Assembly (NCBI RefSeq): GCF_900101115.1
Contig: NZ_FNFU01000003.1
Span: 1 to 64,000, forward strand
From: Cryobacterium psychrotolerans
GTDB lineage: Bacteria; Actinomycetota; Actinomycetes; Actinomycetales; Microbacteriaceae
Length of the DNA: 64,000 nucleotides
Direction: 5' to 3'
Shown: positions 59,703 through 64,000 of the stretch, piece after piece
Layout of the letters: each line of letters opens with the position of its first letter
Numbering within the stretch: the first letter of the stretch is position 1
Made by a program: the position numbers and the translations under genes
Notes under the pieces: generated by a model
Databases searched by the model: none
Seen by the model: only the letters and a program-made list of their open reading frames with translations
Told to the model about the DNA's origin: nothing

Positions 59703-61193
59703 TCAGATTCCCAGGTTGCCCTCGAACGCTCCGGCCTCCAGGCGTGCCTTCATCGTGGTGAGGAAGCGTGAGGCGTCCGCGCCGTCGATGATGCGGTGGT
59801 CGTAGGACAGGGCCAGGTAGAGGCAGGACCGGACGGCGATCGAGTCCAGGCCGTCGGTCGTCACGACGACCGGCTTCTTGTAAACGATTCCGGTGCCGAG
59901 GATGGCGCTCTGCGGCAGGAAGACGACCGGGGTGTCGAACAGCGCGCCGCGCGAACCGGTGTTGGTCAGCGTGAAGGTGCCTCCGGACAGTTCGTCCGGC
60001 TTCAGCTTGTTGTCGCGCGTCCGGGCGGCGAGATCGGCGATCTGGGCGGCGAAACCGGCCAGGTCGAGCTCTCCGGCGTTACGCACAACCGGAGTCAACA
60101 GGCCGCGTTCGGTGTCGACGGCGATGCTGATGTTCTCCTGCGCCGGGTAGACGATCTGGTCGCCGTCTACGGTGGCGTTGATGATCGGGTAGGTCCGCAG
60201 CGCCTCGGCCGCGGCCAGGGCGAAGAACGGCAGGAACGAGAGCTTGTTGCCCGTCTTTGCGTGGAAGTCCGCCTTCACCTTGTCGCGAAGCATGGCGACC
60301 CGGGTCACGTCGACCTCGACCACGGTGGTGAGCTGCGCCGAGGAGTTCATCGAGATGACGGCACGCTCGGCGACGACCTTGCGGAGACGCGACATCGGCT
60401 GGGTGGTTCCGCGCAGCGGCGAGACCTCGATGACCGGGGCAGCAGACGCGCTGGGAGCGGCCTCGGCTGCCGCGGCGATGTCTTCCTTGCGGATGCGTCC
60501 ACCGACGCCGGTCCCGGTGATCGTGGACAGGTCCACGCCGGCCTCGTTGGCGAGCTTGCGCACGATCGGCGTCACGTAGCCGGATGTTCCGGCGTGCGAT
60601 CCACGGGCCGCGGCGGGTGCGGCTGCGGGGGCGGCTGGCGGTGCGGCAACTGCAACGGGTGCGGCCGTCGGGGCTGCGACGGGTGCGGCAACCGGCGCAG
60701 GCGCTGCTGCGGCAGGAGCTGCTGCTGCGGGAGGCGGCTCGACGGCAGCGGGCGCCGGCGGGGCGACGGCCGGGGCTGGCGCCTCGGCCGGGGCGGGCGC
60801 CTCGGTGGAGGGAACCTCTGCGGCCGGGGCCGCTGCCTCGGCGGGCGCCTCGGCCGCAGGTGCCTCGGCCGGGGCGGGCGCCTCGGTGGAGGGAACCTCT
60901 GCGGCCGGAGCCGCTGCCTCGGCGGGCGCCTCGGCGGCGGGTGCCGCACCGCCGGAACCGTCACCGATGGTGACCAGCGGGGTGCCGACCTCGACGGTCT
61001 CGTCTTCCTGCACCAGGATGGCTTCGATCACACCGGCGATCGGCGACGGGATCTCGGTGTCCACCTTGTCAGTGGAAACCTCGAGTAGGGGCTCGTCGAC
61101 CTCGACGCGGTCTCCCACGTTCTTCAGCCAGCGGGTTACCGTACCCTCTGTGACACTCTCCCCGAGTGCCGGGAGGTTAACGGATTCGCTCAT
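59703..61193 (-). CDS. dlaT: dihydrolipoamide acyltransferase (E2 of pyruvate/2-oxoglutarate dehydrogenase)
   Basis: The 496-residue E2 core has one lipoyl domain (about residues 1-75; lysine in [16 protein letters not shown]) and a long Ala/Pro linker. A peripheral-subunit-binding domain follows ([20 protein letters not shown]), then the catalytic domain with [20 protein letters not shown]. The linker contains an exact 27-residue duplication (81-bp period at about 60781-60942). Other Actinobacteria often have two or three lipoyl domains. The ATG at 61193 follows GAAGGAGA. It partners aceE and lpdA; lipA and lipB modify it. SucB-type naming is also possible. Confidence 0.93.
   Translation of the reverse strand: MSESVNLPALGESVTEGTVTRWLKNVGDRVEVDEPLLEVSTDKVDTEIPSPIAGVIEAILVQEDETVEVGTPLVTIGDGSGGAAPAAEAPAEAAAPAAEVPSTEAPAPAEAPAAEAPAEAAAPAAEVPSTEAPAPAEAPAPAVAPPAPAAVEPPPAAAAPAAAAPAPVAAPVAAPTAAPVAVAAPPAAPAAAPAAARGSHAGTSGYVTPIVRKLANEAGVDLSTITGTGVGGRIRKEDIAAAAEAAPSASAAPVIEVSPLRGTTQPMSRLRKVVAERAVISMNSSAQLTTVVEVDVTRVAMLRDKVKADFHAKTGNKLSFLPFFALAAAEALRTYPIINATVDGDQIVYPAQENISIAVDTERGLLTPVVRNAGELDLAGFAAQIADLAARTRDNKLKPDELSGGTFTLTNTGSRGALFDTPVVFLPQSAILGTGIVYKKPVVVTTDGLDSIAVRSCLYLALSYDHRIIDGADASRFLTTMKARLEAGAFEGNLGI
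60781..60942. repeat. 81-bp near-exact tandem duplication in the dlaT linker
   Basis: Two copies of about 81 bp encode the same 27-residue Ala/Pro/Glu-rich stretch (containing [17 protein letters not shown]). Slippage or recombination here would change linker length without shifting frame. Confidence 0.85.
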
Positions 61194-61254
61194 GCGCTTG
61201 TCTCCTTCAAAACCATTTGTCTGAAAATTTCTGAACCGAAAATCTGTGTGGCGC

Positions 61255-62625
61255 TTAGCCGTGCAGGGGCTTGCCGGCCAGGGCCAGGAAGGCCTCGCCG
61301 AGCGCCTCACTCTGCGTGGGGTGCGCGTGGAGCAGCGGTGCGATGTCCTCCGGGTAGGCCTCCCAATTCACGATCAACTGGCCCTCCCCGATCAGTTCGC
61401 CGACGCGCGCGCCGATCATGTGCACGCCGACGACCGGGCCGTCCTTGACGCGCACGACCTTGATCGAACCTGCCGTGCCGAGGATGGAACTCTTGCCGTT
61501 GCCGGCGAGGTTGTACTCGTAGCTGGAGACCTGGTCCGCACCGAACTTCTCGGCGGCCTTCGCCTCGGAGTAGCCGACCGATGCGACTTCCGGGTCACAG
61601 TAGGTGACCTTGGGGATGTTGATGTCCTCGACGACGATCGGGTTCAGGCCCGCGATCTCCTCGGCGACGAAGATGCCCTGCTGGAAGCCGCGGTGTGCGA
61701 GCTGCAGGCCGGGGACGATGTCGCCGACCGCGTAGAGGTTCGGGATGTTGGTGGCGAGGCGCTCGTTCGTGATGACGAAGCCGCGGTCCATGGTGACGCC
61801 AACCTCCTCGAAGCCGAATCCGGCCGTGAAGGCGCCGCGGCCGACGGCGACGAGGAGGATCTCGGCCTCGATCGTGTCGCCGTTCTCGAGCGTGACAACA
61901 ACGCCGTCCTCGTCCTGGGTGACGCTCTGGAAGCGGATGCCGAGCTTGTAGGCGATTCCGCGCTTGCGGAAGGCGCGCTCGAGCGACTTGGAGATCGACT
62001 CTTCCTCGTTGGGCACGAGGTGCGGGAGCGCCTCGATGATGGTGACGTCGGCGCCGAAGGACTTCCAGACGCTGGCGAATTCGACGCCGATCACGCCGCC
62101 GCCGAGCACGGCGACCTTCTTGGGAACGTAGTCGAGCGCGAGCGCCTGCTCGCTGGTGATGACGCGGCCGCCGATTTCGAGGCCAGGAAGCGAGCGGGAG
62201 TAAGACCCGGTGGCGAGGATGACGTTGGTGCCGACGATCGTGTCTTCGCCGACCTGCACGGTCGTGGGAGAGACCAGGCGGCCTTCGCCCTCGATGACCG
62301 TGATGCCCTTGGCGCGGATCATTCCGTCGAGGCCCTTGTACTTCTTGGCCACGATGCCCTCACGGAAAGCGGTGACCGCCGCCATGTCGATGCCGCTGAA
62401 CGTGGTCGTGACGCCGTACTTGGCCGCCTCGCGGCTGACGTCGGCAACCTCGGCGGAGTGCAGGAGCGCCTTGGTCGGGATGCAACCGGTGTGGAGACAG
62501 GTCCCCCCGAGCTTGCCCTTCTCGATCAGACCGACGGTGAGGCCCAGCTGGATTGCGCGCAAGGCCGCCGCGTATCCACCGCTTCCTCCACCGAGAACGA
62601 CAAGGTCAAATTTCTGCTCCGACAC
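61255..62625 (-). CDS. lpdA: dihydrolipoyl dehydrogenase (E3)
   Basis: The 456-residue flavoprotein reoxidises the lipoyl groups of E2 with NAD. It starts at GTG ([20 protein letters not shown]) behind GAGGGAG. The redox-active disulfide is in [16 protein letters not shown], the NAD-binding loop in [17 protein letters not shown], and the catalytic His-Glu pair in [16 protein letters not shown]. It lies 61 bp upstream of dlaT, likely in one operon. Confidence 0.96.
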   Translation of the reverse strand: MSEQKFDLVVLGGGSGGYAAALRAIQLGLTVGLIEKGKLGGTCLHTGCIPTKALLHSAEVADVSREAAKYGVTTTFSGIDMAAVTAFREGIVAKKYKGLDGMIRAKGITVIEGEGRLVSPTTVQVGEDTIVGTNVILATGSYSRSLPGLEIGGRVITSEQALALDYVPKKVAVLGGGVIGVEFASVWKSFGADVTIIEALPHLVPNEEESISKSLERAFRKRGIAYKLGIRFQSVTQDEDGVVVTLENGDTIEAEILLVAVGRGAFTAGFGFEEVGVTMDRGFVITNERLATNIPNLYAVGDIVPGLQLAHRGFQQGIFVAEEIAGLNPIVVEDINIPKVTYCDPEVASVGYSEAKAAEKFGADQVSSYEYNLAGNGKSSILGTAGSIKVVRVKDGPVVGVHMIGARVGELIGEGQLIVNWEAYPEDIAPLLHAHPTQSEALGEAFLALAGKPLHG

Positions 62626-62733
62626 CCAGTTACTCCCTCGTGCATCACAAACTCTCGTGCGTTCCGCCCGGCGGAATGGTGATGGGCCGGGGCAGCCGCA
62701 GGACGGCAAGTTTTCTCGCCGTCTACGACTGTA

Positions 62734-64000
62734 CTACGGGCGTGAAAAGTCCTCGGCCAGCCGGAGCAGCGCCCGCACGGAAACTCCGGTCGGTCCGGCG
62801 CCAGTGAACCCCCACGCGGACGCGTTCTCGGACGGCCCGGCGATGTCGAGGTGGGCCCAGGGGATGGTCACCGCGTCCTCCCCGGCGCCGCGCTTGCCGA
62901 CGAATTCGCGCAGGAACACGCCGGCGAGCATCATCCCGCCGGCCGTGTTGCCGATCTTGGCGTTGGCGATGTCGGCAACGTCGGAGTTGAGGAGGCTGCG
63001 CAGGTCGTCGGGCAGGGGCATCGGCCAGCCGGTTTCGCCGGTGGCCTTGCTCGCGTCGAGCACCTGCCGCACGAGGTCGTCGTCGCCCATGGCGGCGAAG
63101 TACCGGTGGCCGAGGGCGACGACCTGGGCCCCGGTGAGGGTGGCGACGTCGATGATCGCGTCGGGCTCTTCCTCGCCGGCGGCCACGATGCCGTCGGCAA
63201 GTACGAGGCGACCCTCCGCATCCGTGTTCAGCACCTCGACCGTGCGGCCGCCGCGCATGTGCAGAACGTCGTTCGGGCGGATCGCCGTGCCGGATGGCAT
63301 GTTCTCGGCGATGCACAGCCACGCGGTGATGCGCAACGGCAGGGCGAGCCGGGCGGCGGCCAGGGTGACGGCCAGCACCGTGGCGGCACCGGTCATGTCG
63401 TATTTCATGCCCACCATGGATGCCGGCGGCTTGAGCGAGAGTCCGCCGGTGTCGAACGTGATGCCCTTGCCGACCAGGGCGAGGTGCCGGGTTGCTCCCT
63501 CAGGGGAGTAGCTGACCTTGACCAGGCGCGGCGGTCGGCTGGATCCCTGCCCGACGCCGGCGATGCCGCCGAAGCCGTCGGCGACGAGTTCCGTCTCGTC
63601 CCAGACCCTGACTGTCACGGGCAGGCCGGCGGCCGCCGCGACGGACTTGTCGGCCAGGGACTTCGGGTACAGGTGGGACGGGGGAGTGTTGACGAGGTCC
63701 TTGACGAGGCTGACCGCCTCGGCCACGATGCCAACGCGCTCGAGGGCGTCGCCGGCAGCCAGCGCCGTGTGCACGGTGATCCGGCCGGCCGGGAGCTTCG
63801 TGCTGGCGAGCGAGTTCTGGCGATACTCGGTGAAGGAGTAGGCGCCGAGGGCCGCGCCCTCGAGAACGGCGTGCACCTCGTCCTCGGTGGTCAGCGGGAA
63901 CGCGAAGGCCACGGAGTCGACACCGGTGAGCTGGCGGACGGCGGACCCGGCCGCGTCGCGCAGCCCGTCGACGGTGATCTCCTTGCCGAGGCCGAGGCCG
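62734..64000 (-). CDS. pepA: leucyl aminopeptidase (M17), C-terminal part
   Basis: The frame runs off the right edge; about 420 residues are visible, including in-frame sequence upstream of the apparent start at 63912. The M17 signature is complete: VGKGITFDTGGLSLKPPASM with the metal Lys and Asp, and VEVLNTDAEGRLVLADG with the Asp/Glu and catalytic Arg. It removes N-terminal residues from peptides in the cytosol. The N-terminal non-catalytic domain is partly outside the window. It reads toward lpdA on the same strand, with a 108-bp gap. Confidence 0.93.
   Translation of the reverse strand, partial: GLGLGKEITVDGLRDAAGSAVRQLTGVDSVAFAFPLTTEDEVHAVLEGAALGAYSFTEYRQNSLASTKLPAGRITVHTALAAGDALERVGIVAEAVSLVKDLVNTPPSHLYPKSLADKSVAAAAGLPVTVRVWDETELVADGFGGIAGVGQGSSRPPRLVKVSYSPEGATRHLALVGKGITFDTGGLSLKPPASMVGMKYDMTGAATVLAVTLAAARLALPLRITAWLCIAENMPSGTAIRPNDVLHMRGGRTVEVLNTDAEGRLVLADGIVAAGEEEPDAIIDVATLTGAQVVALGHRYFAAMGDDDLVRQVLDASKATGETGWPMPLPDDLRSLLNSDVADIANAKIGNTAGGMMLAGVFLREFVGKRGAGEDAVTIPWAHLDIAGPSENASAWGFTGAGPTGVSVRALLRLAEDFSRP

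Overview
The window is high-GC, densely packed bacterial DNA with GTG starts, many apparently leaderless transcripts and a gene content typical of Actinobacteria: homodimeric aceE, a fasR-fabD-fabH-acpP-fabF cluster, paired type-I glutamine synthetases with glnE, DUF3145, DUF4191, ppgK and DUF222 proteins. The gene order fits Microbacteriaceae (a Cryobacterium- or Salinibacterium-like organism). That placement is inference from gene content; no database was searched.

Layout. 1-4.4 kb: a DUF222/HNH protein cut by the window edge, a small secreted protein, a divergent def / DMT-transporter pair, a GT4 glycosyltransferase and a tRNA with CAU anticodon. 4.5-12.1 kb: a visibly lower-GC block just after the tRNA, holding a PucR regulator, an aldehyde dehydrogenase, an NCS1 permease and two flavin amine oxidases. 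It is probably an acquired amine-catabolism island. 12.2-15.7 kb: an orphan 31-codon membrane peptide, an 8-bp repeat array in front of an APC permease, then a decayed stretch with a trkH pseudogene, the tail of an IS3 transposase and a truncated alpha/beta hydrolase. 15.7-28.8 kb: mostly single envelope, stress and housekeeping genes (VanY-like peptidase, nuclease, CsbD, PRC-barrel, M50 peptidase, alcohol dehydrogenase, ACT protein, PAP2, metallophosphoesterase, phosphoribosyltransferase, polymerase-A protein, DUF1684, PadR, DUF3145).

28.9-36.6 kb: a minus-strand run aceE-fasR-fabD-fabH-acpP-fabF, linking acetyl-CoA production to type II fatty acid synthesis, with a hairpin between acpP and fabF. 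36.8-48.6 kb: peroxiredoxin, DUF1003, tRNA-Val, two GAF-ANTAR RNA-binding regulators, a universal stress protein, DUF427, an EamA transporter, a Nif3 / zinc-ribbon / RNase H run, RNase P RNA, YdeI, polyphosphate glucokinase, map, a SPOR-like protein and panB. 48.7-54.7 kb: glnA2-glnE facing the main glnA. 54.8-64 kb: RDD protein, DUF4191, lipB-lipA, a membrane pseudokinase, then dlaT, lpdA and pepA (cut by the window end). Lipoate synthesis (lipA/lipB) serves the E2 subunit (dlaT), which works with aceE and lpdA, so all parts of the pyruvate dehydrogenase complex and its cofactor pathway are present.

The most striking non-coding signal is a repeated start-site architecture: a TAnnnT -10 hexamer, six bases, then ATG or GTG with no Shine-Dalgarno. 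It occurs in front of more than a dozen genes, including a map/SPOR pair whose start codons are only 10 bp apart.
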